Assembly (NCBI RefSeq): GCF_031179145.1
Contig: NZ_JAPSIB010000003.1
Coordinates: 124,001 to 188,000, forward strand
Length of the DNA: 64,000 nucleotides
Direction of reading: 5' to 3'
DNA from: Brevibacterium sp.
GTDB lineage: Bacteria > Actinomycetota > Actinomycetes > Actinomycetales > Brevibacteriaceae
Position numbers and translations under genes: made by a program. Positions within the stretch are counted from its first letter, which is position 1; the number at the start of each line of letters is the position of its first letter. Shown here piece by piece: positions 1 through 7,507 of this stretch. The notes below the pieces were generated by a model. It was not told the origin of the DNA. It saw only the letters and a program-made list of their open reading frames with translations, and did not search any database.

Positions 1-375
1 GGAGAACGACAGGGCGAAGCCGAGCAGAGCCAGGGTCCGCCAGTCACCGTCGAGGTCGGCGATTCCGATGGTGACCGCCAATGCGACGGTGACGCCGCCG
101 AGGATGACACTGGCGAACATATGGATCAGCGCAGTTCCGTACGCTTCCGGATGCAGCAGTGAGCGCAGGTCGAACTTGAGACCGATGGTGAACAGGAGAA
201 GGGTCACCCCGAGGTTGGCCAGTTCTTCCAATCCGGGGAAGAGCGCGACGTCCAGCGCGCCGAGGAGGAAGCCGGCACCGAGGAACCCGACGAGGGCGGG
301 CACTTTGATCTCGTGGGCAAGCACGCCGAAGACCGCGGCGACGACGATGGTCAGGACGATGTCATGCACGTGCAT
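1..375 (-). CDS. Partial CPA2-type cation:proton antiporter, N-terminal 125 residues
   Basis: The reverse-strand frame opens with ATG at 375 after a GAGGGG ribosome-binding site and stays open to the left edge, so the C-terminus is outside the window. The protein starts MHVHDIVLTIVVAAVFGVLA and continues with hydrophobic segments separated by short loops. The text KVPALVGFLGAGFLLG and LTLLLFTIGLKFDL-like wording are typical of the first helices of Kef/CPA2 monovalent cation:proton antiporters, which exchange K+ or Na+ for H+ at the membrane. Family membership rests on about a third of the usual length, so the cation, and whether a TrkA-N regulatory domain follows, cannot be stated. Confidence 0.75.
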   Translation of the reverse strand, partial: MHVHDIVLTIVVAAVFGVLAHEIKVPALVGFLGAGFLLGALDVALFPGLEELANLGVTLLLFTIGLKFDLRSLLHPEAYGTALIHMFASVILGGVTVALAVTIGIADLDGDWRTLALLGFALSFS

Positions 376-730
376 CCCCTCTTCCGCGACAGCGGCGATT
401 CGACCTCACGGCCGAACCGCGGGCAAGAGGTACTGGCTTCTCTCACCAAGCTACCGTGAGAAGCCGCTTCACGGGTCCATCTGTGCACAACGAATTGGGG
501 TCAATGATCCTGACGTCACTCGGGGCCCGAACCTCTGCGAGCTGATGTCGGAGGTTGAAGGGCATCTCGCGAGCCGCGGCTCATCCCGTACGTGGGAAGT
601 CACCATTCCGCCGCTCCACGGCTTCTCGCAGGTGGGACATGTTGGCATTCTCCTGGTGGCGGACTCGGTGAATGAACCACATCGACTGGAACCACCTCTC
701 CGCGCAGGGCCGACGCGGTGGACACGACGA
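376..730. other. Intergenic stretch without a convincing gene
   Basis: About 355 bases lie between the antiporter start and the tRNA-Ala terminator. The only candidate I can point to is a reverse-strand ORF of 33 codons (581-682, starting MWFIHRVRHQENANM). It has only a loose purine stretch upstream and no family I recognise, so I do not call it a gene. The antiporter promoter should lie just right of 375, but I see no clear -35/-10 pair. Confidence 0.4.
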
Positions 731-759
731 AGGCCTCGGACCAAATCGGTCCGAGGCCT
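731..759 (-). terminator. Perfect 12-bp hairpin downstream of tRNA-Ala copy 1
   Basis: AGGCCTCGGACC (731-742) and GGTCCGAGGCCT (748-759) pair perfectly around a 5-nt loop. The hairpin starts 33 nt past the 3' end of the tRNA on the reverse strand, the right place to end or process its transcript. There is no U-tract, which is common for actinobacterial terminators. Confidence 0.65.
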
Positions 760-791
760 GTGCCGCGAGTGCTGTCTCAATGCTTCTCGAG

Positions 792-864
792 TGGAGGTAA
801 GGGGACTCGAACCCCTAACCCCCTGCTTGCAAAGCAGGTGCGCTACCAATTGCGCCATACCCCC
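792..864 (-). tRNA. tRNA-Ala (anticodon TGC), copy 1
   Basis: Read on the reverse strand, the 73-nt sequence folds as a complete cloverleaf. The acceptor stem GGGGGTA pairs with TACCTCC (one G-U), with discriminator A. The anticodon stem-loop CTGCTTTGCAAGCAG gives anticodon TGC, and the T-arm carries GTTCGAGTC. The 3' CCA is not encoded (CT follows), so the CCA-adding enzyme at 39979-41490 must finish it. It is identical to the copy at 8372-8444. A 129-codon reverse ORF running through it (469-858) is a false gene. Confidence 0.97.
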
Positions 865-936
865 GGAGGCGACAGTGCATCGCTCCAGCAGTGTTCATCC
901 TACTCGCTCGGTCACTGAGGGGACAATCGCCGCCTC

Positions 937-2172
937 TCAGCCTGCGAAGGTCTCGTCCAGCGCGCAGGAGATGTCAGCGATGAGGTCAGCCGGATCCTCG
1001 AGGCCGACGGACAGACGCAAGTGGCCGAATCGACGGAATTCCTCGGGGTAGCTCTCAGATCCTCCGCGAGCGTCACCGCCGACATGGACGATGAGGCTCT
1101 CATCGTGTCCCAGTGAGAACGCCGAGGTGATGACGCGCAGGCGGGACACGAATCGGTTCTGAGTGTCCGTGTCGCCGGCGACGGCGAACGCCATCATCGC
1201 ACCGAATCCTCGAGCGCCGAACTGACGGAGGGCGAGATCGTGCTGCGGGTGGGACCTCAGTCCCGGGTAACGGACATAGGCAATGCGTGGATCCTGTTCG
1301 ATGAATCGTGCCACTGCCATCGCGGAATCCATGTGCTGGCGCAAGCGCAGCGGCAGAGTCACCGAGCCCCTCATGATCAGCCAGGCATTGAATGGGGAGA
1401 TCGTTCCACCGACATCGACCATCGCCTCCGACTTGAGCCTCGAGATCAGAGATGAGGCACCAATCACTGCTCCGCCCATGGAGTCTCCATGGCCGTTGAT
1501 GAATTTCGTCAGCGAATGGATGACGAGGTCGGCCCCATGGTCGAGCGGTCGGAACAGGGGCGGGGGCGTGAAAGTCGAATCGATCGACAGCAGAGCCCCC
1601 GCAGAGTGTGCGAGATCTGCGAGCGCCGAGATGTCGACGACTTTCGTGGTCGGATTGGCGATGGCCTCGGCGTGGATGAGCTGCGTGTTCGGCCGAATGG
1701 CCGCGCGCACGGCGTCCATATCGGTGAGATCGACGAAACTCGCCTCGATCCCGTACTTCCTCGGCAGCAGATCGGTCAGCAGCTTCCACACGGCTTCATA
1801 TGTGACGTCTCCGACGACGACGTGATCGCCCGAATTGAGGAAGGTGAAGAAGACGCTGTGGATCGCGGCCACTCCGCTGGCGAGCACAGCCGCCTCCTCG
1901 CCTCCCTCAAGAGCTGCGAGCTTCTTCTGCAGACCGATCTGGTTGAGTCCCGAGTTGCGGGTGTAGGCGAGCACCTCGGTACCCGACCAATCCATGTCGG
2001 AAGGATCCTCGGGCAAGCGGTAGGAATTGCCCATCACTATGGGAGTTCGGATGGCAGCCGTCCCGTCGGCCTCGTTTCCGCCGTGGACGGATTGGGTGGC
2101 GAAGGCGAGGGAGCCGGGATTGCGTTTGTCGGGGCGCCGCGATTCTTCGCGACCGGCGATGAGATTCTCCAA
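937..2172 (-). CDS. Cys/Met-metabolism PLP-dependent enzyme (cystathionine/methionine gamma-lyase-like)
   Basis: A 411-residue fold-type I PLP enzyme of the trans-sulfuration family, which makes or breaks C-S bonds at the beta or gamma carbon of cysteine, homocysteine or methionine derivatives. The N-terminal FATQSVHGG matches the family signature FATxxIHxG. The Y of AYTRNSGLNQ and the segment SIDSTFTPPPLFRPLDHGAD are also family features. The PLP Schiff-base lysine is K223 in HSLTKFINGHGD. Which reaction it performs cannot be decided by eye. The start appears to be TTG with a poor ribosome site, 7 bp after the aquaporin stop, so translation may be coupled to that gene; the true start lies before residue 20 because the family N-terminal motif begins there. 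Confidence 0.85.
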   Translation of the reverse strand: MENLIAGREESRRPDKRNPGSLAFATQSVHGGNEADGTAAIRTPIVMGNSYRLPEDPSDMDWSGTEVLAYTRNSGLNQIGLQKKLAALEGGEEAAVLASGVAAIHSVFFTFLNSGDHVVVGDVTYEAVWKLLTDLLPRKYGIEASFVDLTDMDAVRAAIRPNTQLIHAEAIANPTTKVVDISALADLAHSAGALLSIDSTFTPPPLFRPLDHGADLVIHSLTKFINGHGDSMGGAVIGASSLISRLKSEAMVDVGGTISPFNAWLIMRGSVTLPLRLRQHMDSAMAVARFIEQDPRIAYVRYPGLRSHPQHDLALRQFGARGFGAMMAFAVAGDTDTQNRFVSRLRVITSAFSLGHDESLIVHVGGDARGGSESYPEEFRRFGHLRLSVGLEDPADLIADISCALDETFAG

Positions 2173-2179
2173 CTGCGAC

Positions 2180-2914
2180 TCAGACGGTCTTGCGGATGCC
2201 GTCGAGCAGCGGCTTGAAGACCAATCCGCCGAGCAGCGCGCCGACGATTGGGAAGACCAGGAACGCCCACAGCTGGATGAGGGATTCGCTTCCGCCGTAG
2301 ATTGCGGCCGCGATCGAGCGGGCGGGGTTGACCGAAGTGTTCGATACGGGGATCGAGACGAGGTGGATCAGTGTCAGGCTGAGCCCGATCGTCAGGCCGG
2401 CGGCGGCGGGCGTCGACCGGGGTGCGGTGGCTCCGAGGATGACGATGACGAACACCGCGGTGAGAACGATCTCGACGAGGGCCACGGACAGCAGCCCATA
2501 GCCGTCGGGGGAAGCCGCCCCATAGCCGTTGGACGCGAAGTTCTTCAGGTCCGCACCATCGCGTCCGGTGGCGATGAGGAAGAGCAGGGTGCTCGCGATG
2601 AGGCCGCCGATGATCTGAGCGCCGATGTAACCGGGCACGTCTCTCCACGCGAACCGGCCGGCGGTGGCCAGGCCGACGGTGACGGCGGGGTTGAAGTGGC
2701 CGCCGGAGATCGGGCCGAAGGAATAGGCGCCGACGACCACTGTGAGTCCGAAGGCAAGGGCGACTCCGAGGAAGCCGACGTGCTCACCGGCGAGAACCGC
2801 GGTGCCGACACCTCCGAGGACCAGGAGGAATGTGCCCAGCGCCTCGGCGCCCCAACGGGCTCCCGTGCTCGGCAATTGCGATTCGATGTCCACTGCGTGT
2901 GCTTCGGTATCCAC
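2180..2914 (-). CDS. aqpZ: Aquaporin Z-type water channel
   Basis: A 244-residue MIP-family channel with six hydrophobic helices and both NPA loops: ISGGHFNPAVTVGL in the first half and NTSVNPARSIAAAI in the second. The His of LIHLVSIPVS, the Thr of NTSVNPAR and the Arg after the second NPA match the narrow selectivity filter of orthodox water channels rather than glycerol facilitators. Passive water flux across the plasma membrane during osmotic shifts is therefore the likely role. The GTG start is preceded by GAAGGA at good spacing. The PLP enzyme follows 7 bp later in the same direction, giving a two-gene unit with no obvious shared pathway. Confidence 0.93.
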   Translation of the reverse strand: MDTEAHAVDIESQLPSTGARWGAEALGTFLLVLGGVGTAVLAGEHVGFLGVALAFGLTVVVGAYSFGPISGGHFNPAVTVGLATAGRFAWRDVPGYIGAQIIGGLIASTLLFLIATGRDGADLKNFASNGYGAASPDGYGLLSVALVEIVLTAVFVIVILGATAPRSTPAAAGLTIGLSLTLIHLVSIPVSNTSVNPARSIAAAIYGGSESLIQLWAFLVFPIVGALLGGLVFKPLLDGIRKTV

Positions 2915-3080
2915 GTGTCTGTCCTTCTCAGAGGGGAGCAGTGAACGGACACCCTCACTCAGACCAAGGCACTCCGCTGTCCTGCAGGTTCACTTCAACG
3001 TAGCACCGAACTGACGCTTTCAGCGGCTCGTTCACCGGATATTTACAGAAACGTTCTTTGCGAGTGCTCGCACTCAGTGC

Positions 3081-3836
3081 TCATCTCTCCGTCTTCAGCG
3101 ATTGCGGATCCTCAGATCCGGGCGCCGCCTTCCCGCCGAGAGTCTCGATCTGCTGAGTCAGCGCCGCGATCGTGGCCTCGAGGGCATGGATGTGGGCGAC
3201 GGTGGCCGATTGGTTCTCCTCCGCATCCGTCGACACCTTCTCGACAATCCAGGACGCCAGCGTTCCGGTGACGACACCGAGGAGTGCGATTCCTCCCAGC
3301 ATCAGGCACACCGCGAGCATCCGCCCCACCCCGCTCACCGGTGCCATGTCCCCGTAGCCGACGGTGGTCACGGTGACGAAGGCCCACCAGATGGCGTCGC
3401 CGAACGTGTTGATCGCCGATTCGGTCCCGCGTTCGGCGTCGAGGACGGCAAGCGCTGCGGCATAGACGAGCAGTGCCGACGCCGAGGCGGTGTAGATGAG
3501 GATCCGACCGCGCACAGCTGTGCCGACGGTCCGGTTGAGGATGTGGATGACCGTGATCGCGCGCAGCACGCGCAGGGGCCGCAGCAGCGGCAGGACGATG
3601 ACGGCGAGGTCGAAGAGATGGTGACGGAACCACGCCCACCTGTCGTCGGCGAGATACAGGCTGACAACATAATCGGCGACGAAGACGAACCACGGGATGA
3701 TGACCAGGGCCACGGCGATGTCGGCACGCGTACTGGTCGGCTGTCCGATCACCTGCCAGCTGTAAGCGCCGAGGAAGATGAGCGCAGCCACCACAAGTGG
3801 CCATTCCATGATGTGCTGCCAACGGTCTGAGTTCAC
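3081..3836 (-). CDS. Voltage-gated-like potassium channel (six-TM VIC family)
   Basis: A 251-residue membrane protein with the K+ selectivity filter TVGYGD at about residues 158-163, preceded by the pore helix AIWWAFVTVT. Earlier helices include an arginine-bearing S4-like segment (LRPLRVLRAITVIHILNR, residues 85-102), so the fold is a small Kv-type channel rather than a two-TM channel. The last 45 residues (ATIAALTQQIETLGG region) look like a coiled coil that would help tetramer assembly; there is no cyclic-nucleotide or RCK domain. The start is GTG at 3836 without a clear ribosome site; ATG at 3809 is an alternative. Confidence 0.88.
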   Translation of the reverse strand: MNSDRWQHIMEWPLVVAALIFLGAYSWQVIGQPTSTRADIAVALVIIPWFVFVADYVVSLYLADDRWAWFRHHLFDLAVIVLPLLRPLRVLRAITVIHILNRTVGTAVRGRILIYTASASALLVYAAALAVLDAERGTESAINTFGDAIWWAFVTVTTVGYGDMAPVSGVGRMLAVCLMLGGIALLGVVTGTLASWIVEKVSTDAEENQSATVAHIHALEATIAALTQQIETLGGKAAPGSEDPQSLKTER

Positions 3837-3943
3837 GACGACGACTCTAGTTCAGTTCGCTCCGATCGAGGTCTCCATCACAGGTTCTGAAAATCTCTGC
3901 GCGATCCTGTCCGATTGCGGCTCAACTTTCATGTTAATACCCA

Positions 3944-3972
3944 TTGACACGAATACTCCGGGCTCCCATACT
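3944..3972 (+). promoter_or_regulatory. Consensus-like promoter of the TetR-glycosyltransferase operon
   Basis: TTGACA (3944-3949) is followed after exactly 17 bp by CATACT (3967-3972), one mismatch from TATACT. Transcription would start near 3979, on top of the ATG at 3980. This implies a leaderless mRNA and argues against the in-frame TTG at 3944, which is part of the -35 box. The TetR protein probably binds here to autoregulate; I see no clear palindrome for it. Confidence 0.7.
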
Positions 3973-3979
3973 GAGAAGC

Positions 3980-4552
3980 ATGACCAGCCGTGCCTACCGG
4001 ATGACCGCGCGAGCCGAGGCTGTGGAAAGCACTCGGCGCGGCATTCAGGATGCGTACGTGGAACTCACCTCCGAACGCCTGTTCGCCACGATCTCGCTCA
4101 ACGATGTTGCTCAGCGAGCAGGTGTCAGCGTGCAGACGATTCTGCGACACTTCGGGACCAAGGAACGACTGCGTGAGGAGACTGTCGCCTACATGGCCGC
4201 GGTTGTCACCTCCGAACGGAGAGCTTCCGACAGCACCATCGACGATGCTGTTGCTGTCCTCGTCGACCACTATGAGAAACGCGGGGCCATGATGCTGATG
4301 CTCCTCGCTCAGGAACGCACTGATGACTTCGCGGCCCAGATCGCGAAGACAGGACGTGATCTGCACCGGCGCTGGGTCAGAAACTCCTTGGCTCCCGACG
4401 ACGATGCAGATCTCCTCGACCTTCTCATCGTTGCCACTGACCTCTCCACGTGGAAACTGCTCCGCCATGATCATGGCCGGAGCGTCGAAGCCACCCAATC
4501 TCGGATCAAGCATCTGGTCACAGCGATCCTCGCCATGGCCGGGAAGGACTGA
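3980..4552 (+). CDS. TetR-family transcriptional repressor
   Basis: A 190-residue protein with a TetR N-terminal helix-turn-helix: ISLNDVAQRAGVSVQTILRH is followed by FGTKERL. The rest is the all-helical ligand-binding and dimer part, which is too variable to predict a ligand. I place the start at ATG 3980 because the promoter upstream predicts a transcript beginning at that codon. The stop is 2 bp before the ATG of a glycosyltransferase, so the two are co-transcribed and the repressor probably controls that enzyme in response to the compound it modifies. Confidence 0.88.
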   Translation: MTSRAYRMTARAEAVESTRRGIQDAYVELTSERLFATISLNDVAQRAGVSVQTILRHFGTKERLREETVAYMAAVVTSERRASDSTIDDAVAVLVDHYEKRGAMMLMLLAQERTDDFAAQIAKTGRDLHRRWVRNSLAPDDDADLLDLLIVATDLSTWKLLRHDHGRSVEATQSRIKHLVTAILAMAGKD

Positions 4553-4554
4553 CC

Positions 4555-5607
4555 ATGTCCAGCATCGTCTTCGTCACGTGGGATGGCGGAGGCAATCTGC
4601 CGCCCATGCTCGCTGTCGCCGGTGAGCTGTCGGCACGCGGGCACTTCATCACCTTCCTCGCCCATCCGGGGCAAGAGCGAACCATCAGAGATGCAGGCCT
4701 GGCGTTCTCCGCGTACTCCGAGGCGAACACCGGGCTCCGCGAGCTCAGTCTCTTCGCTGATCGCGGACATGGGACAGACGTCCTCCGGTGGGTCGAGCAG
4801 AACCGTCCCGATCTCGTCATCGTCGACTGCTTCCTCTTCGGCGTCATGGAGACGCTGATGAGCGCCGGCAGGCAATATGCCGTGTTCGTCCATCTCTTCG
4901 ACGGCTATCTCAGGCCGGCGCTGCGCGGGCCGTTCGGAATCGTCCTCCGTCTCAAAGGCGTTCGTGGACTTCGCGTTCTCAACTGGTCCATCGGGACGGT
5001 GGCGACGAGTTGGGAGCGCCTCGATCCCCAGCGCGACCATGTCGTCCACGTCGGTCCCGTCACCGGAGGCGTCCCGTCGATTCCGTCGAGCCCTCCGACT
5101 GTGCTCCTCAGCCTGAGCACCTATCCCTACAGACACCTCACTGACCTGTGGCAGGAGCTGTTCGATGCAGTCGAAGGCATGCCCATTCGAGCCATTGCCA
5201 CGCTCGGACCGCACGTGACACCGGAGCAGCTCACCATTCCGGACTCGGTGGAGGTCCATGAATGGCTGCCTCACCACGCCGTGATGCCGAGCGCGTCCCT
5301 GGTGGTCACACACGGCGGTCACGGCACAGCAATGACGGCGCTGGCCCATGGTGTTCCGGTTCTCATCCTGCCGCTGGACCTGCGCACGGACCAGTCCGCT
5401 GTGGGTCGGGCAATACAGGCAGCCGGAGCCGGTCGATTGATCAGCCGACGTTCGACTCCCGATCGGATCCGCCTCGCAATCACCGACCTCCTCACGGACG
5501 GTTTCGCACAGGCTGCGGCGAATCTGGGTGCAGAACTCCGAGCGCTCGACGGCCCCAGGGCAGGAGCAGACGCCTACGAGTCGATGCTCGATCCTTCTGT
5601 CCCCTGA
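4555..5607 (+). CDS. GT1-family glycosyltransferase, MGT/UGT-like
   Basis: A 350-residue GT-B glycosyltransferase. The N-terminal half begins with a Rossmann strand (SIVFVTWDGGGNLPPMLAVA), typical of enzymes that bind a small acceptor. The C-terminal half carries VVTHGGHGTAMTALAHGVPV followed by LILPL, the nucleotide-sugar signature of the macrolide glycosyltransferase/UGT group; the His-Gly-Gly and the following Asp-Gln (RTDQSAVGRAI) contact the donor. Likely role: transfer of a sugar from a UDP- or TDP-sugar to a small hydrophobic molecule, either as detoxification or a tailoring step. It is tightly coupled to the TetR gene upstream (2-bp gap), as in inducible resistance pairs. Acceptor unknown. 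Confidence 0.82.
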   Translation: MSSIVFVTWDGGGNLPPMLAVAGELSARGHFITFLAHPGQERTIRDAGLAFSAYSEANTGLRELSLFADRGHGTDVLRWVEQNRPDLVIVDCFLFGVMETLMSAGRQYAVFVHLFDGYLRPALRGPFGIVLRLKGVRGLRVLNWSIGTVATSWERLDPQRDHVVHVGPVTGGVPSIPSSPPTVLLSLSTYPYRHLTDLWQELFDAVEGMPIRAIATLGPHVTPEQLTIPDSVEVHEWLPHHAVMPSASLVVTHGGHGTAMTALAHGVPVLILPLDLRTDQSAVGRAIQAAGAGRLISRRSTPDRIRLAITDLLTDGFAQAAANLGAELRALDGPRAGADAYESMLDPSVP

Positions 5608-5619
5608 GCCTCGACAGGA

Positions 5620-6024
5620 TCACGGCATCGTCGCGAGCAGATCCCGGCAGGCCTGCTCGCAGGTCCGGCAGGCTTCGGCGCAGATGCGGCAGTGCTCATG
5701 GTGGTCCGCGTGTCGCTCACACTCATCGCCACAGGAGCGGCACGCCTGGACACAGGCCTCGAGCTGGGCACGGGCGACCTCGGCATTGTCACCGGTATGA
5801 CGGGACAGCACGCGAGCGGTGGTCGCGCAGATATCGGCGCAGTTGAGATCGGTCCGAATGCACTCTCCCATTCGGGCATCCTGCTCCTCGCCGCTCAGGC
5901 AGGCGTCTGCGCAGACGGTGCAGGCCTGCGCACAGGAAAGGAGAGCGTCGACCGTGCGCGTCAGGAGCTCTCGGTCAAGCCTGGTCTCGGACGGATGGGA
6001 GTTGAACATCTCGGCAGTCGTCAT
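5620..6024 (-). CDS. Cytosolic four-helix-bundle copper-binding protein (Csp/DUF326 type)
   Basis: A 134-residue protein with 16 cysteines, nearly all spaced CxxxC or CxxC along predicted helices (CAQACTVCADAC, CRSCGDEC, CRICAEACRTCEQAC). This matches Csp copper-storage proteins, which line the core of a four-helix bundle with thiolates and hold many Cu(I) ions. There is no signal peptide or twin-arginine motif, so it belongs to the cytosolic Csp3-like branch that buffers intracellular copper. The stop lies 12 bp from the convergent glycosyltransferase stop. No copper ATPase or CsoR regulator is adjacent. Confidence 0.88.
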   Translation of the reverse strand: MTTAEMFNSHPSETRLDRELLTRTVDALLSCAQACTVCADACLSGEEQDARMGECIRTDLNCADICATTARVLSRHTGDNAEVARAQLEACVQACRSCGDECERHADHHEHCRICAEACRTCEQACRDLLATMP

Positions 6025-6152
6025 GGCTACCTCCCTTGTCGGTCGGTGGCGACGCCGCGCTGACCGCGACGCCGCGGTTGCTGTTTCGATCGTTACGCAT
6101 CATGATCCGGAGCGCAACCGGTGCAGTCCATTCCCCGTGCTCTTCCGGTGCC

Positions 6153-6578
6153 TCACCGTTGCCCGACGTCGAGGCGCATCACGACTCGCCTGACTCCGCC
6201 CACCTCAGACAGGGTGTCCGCGACCTTCGTGAAGCCGGCTGCCTCGAACATAGACCGCAGTCCCGGGTAGGTGAAGATCGGGGGCATCTTCTCCGAGGTG
6301 TCGAGAGGGTAGCCTTCGACCACCTCGGCGCCGTTGTCACGGGCGAAGCCGATCGCCCCGCGCAGCAGCTCCCGGCCCATACCCCTGCGGCGGCGCCTGG
6401 CCCTGGCCCGCAGGCAGAGAATCGACCACGGCTCGATATCGTCGATCCGCGGGAATCGACCGGAGTCGGCCAGTTCGGCGAACTCGGACCGGGGCGCCAC
6501 GGCTGCCCAGCCGATCACCTCGTCGTCGAGGTAGCCGAGGACTCCGGGAGGTGGGGTGCGTGCACACAGCTCGCTCAT
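6153..6578 (-). CDS. GNAT-family N-acetyltransferase
   Basis: A 141-residue protein with GNAT hallmarks: the beta-strand LGYLDDEVIGWAAVAPR, then the acetyl-CoA pyrophosphate loop RRRRRGMGRELLRGAIGFAR (R/QxxGxG/A type), then GAEVVEGYPLDT and a C-terminal FEAAGFTKV strand. It would acetylate an amine with acetyl-CoA; the acceptor is not predictable. The ATG overlaps the stop of the sigma factor gene by 4 bp (ATGA), indicating translational coupling. At the usual 150 residues or so it may be complete, although the extreme N-terminal strand is short. Confidence 0.8.
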   Translation of the reverse strand: MSELCARTPPPGVLGYLDDEVIGWAAVAPRSEFAELADSGRFPRIDDIEPWSILCLRARARRRRRGMGRELLRGAIGFARDNGAEVVEGYPLDTSEKMPPIFTYPGLRSMFEAAGFTKVADTLSEVGGVRRVVMRLDVGQR

Positions 6579-7432
6579 GGTCTCGTCTTTTCCAGCTGTG
6601 AGAGGGAGGGGAGGCGAGTGGGATCGGCCAGCACGTCGAGGGAGACGATCGTCCCATCGACGATGGTGAACGCCATAACGGCGACCACCCGCGAGCTGTG
6701 GATCGCGGCAAGTCCGGGACGACCGTCGATGAGGACCGGGATCGACCGGGCGGCGAGGCTGCCCAGCATCACTGCCTGCGCCGCGATGTCGCCGGCACCG
6801 GCGATCACCTCGCTCCGTTCGCCGTAGTCGGCACGCAGAACCGCGTTGTCATCGAGCAGCTCGAGGAGGACGCGGAGATCCCCGTCCTCGACTGCGCGCC
6901 GCCAGGCGTGGACGAGGCGCATTCCGCGGCGGCTCTCCGCCTCCCTCGGTCCCTCATGCTCGCGGAGGCGACGCCTGGCGCGGGAGGCGAGCTGACGTGC
7001 GGCCTGCGGCGAACGGTCGACCACCTCGGCAATGGAATCGAAGGACTGGGCGAACACGTCGTGCAGGATGAAGGCGATTCTCTCCGCCGGCGACAGAGTG
7101 TCCAGGACCATGAGCAGGGCGACGCCGATCCGGTCGGCTTCGATGACGGCCTCGGCAGGATCCGGAGCGGGGTCGACCGGTTCTGTCCAGGACTCCACCT
7201 GCCACGAGCTCTCGCGGGTGCGCCGCGGCGCGCGCAGCAGATCGAGACAGACCCGGGAGGTCACCGTGGTCAGCCAAGCGTTCAGGTTCTCGATCGTCGA
7301 GGGGTCGCTGCGGGTCAGGCGCAGCCACGTCTCCTGGACGGCATCCTCGGCATCGACGGTCCCGCCGAGCAGCTGAACGGCAAGTGCGCGCAGCCGGGGC
7401 CGCTGCTCCTCGAACGTCTCCGCCAGTTCCAT
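6575..7432 (-). CDS. ECF RNA polymerase sigma factor with C-terminal SnoaL-like domain (SigJ/ECF41-like)
   Basis: A 285-residue sigma factor. Region 2 is at about residues 8-75 (AEDAVQETWLRLTRSDP, then LNAWLTTVTSRVCLDLLRA) and region 4 at about 110-160 (LSPAERIAFILHDVFAQSFD, EVVDRSPQAARQLASRARRR). The last 120 residues form a SnoaL/NTF2-like domain (AWRRAVEDGDLRVLLELLDD onward), as in SigJ-type or ECF41 factors where this domain modulates activity in place of a separate anti-sigma factor. ATG is preceded by GAGGAG. It reads divergently from the NmrA-like gene across 75 bp, so that oxidoreductase is a likely target, and it is coupled to the GNAT downstream. Confidence 0.88.
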   Translation of the reverse strand: MELAETFEEQRPRLRALAVQLLGGTVDAEDAVQETWLRLTRSDPSTIENLNAWLTTVTSRVCLDLLRAPRRTRESSWQVESWTEPVDPAPDPAEAVIEADRIGVALLMVLDTLSPAERIAFILHDVFAQSFDSIAEVVDRSPQAARQLASRARRRLREHEGPREAESRRGMRLVHAWRRAVEDGDLRVLLELLDDNAVLRADYGERSEVIAGAGDIAAQAVMLGSLAARSIPVLIDGRPGLAAIHSSRVVAVMAFTIVDGTIVSLDVLADPTRLPSLSQLEKTRP

Positions 7433-7507
7433 GTCACATCTCCTCGTCCTCGCTCGTCATGGTGATGACGGTCGAACAGGCCGTGGTGTGACGAAGGAAG
7501 GACGATC

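Noticed and set aside
469-858. Reverse ORF of 129 codons starting MAQLVAHLLCKQGVRG
   Set aside because: It is read through the tRNA-Ala gene; this is a well-known spurious protein. The same false start appears at 8438 over the second tRNA copy.
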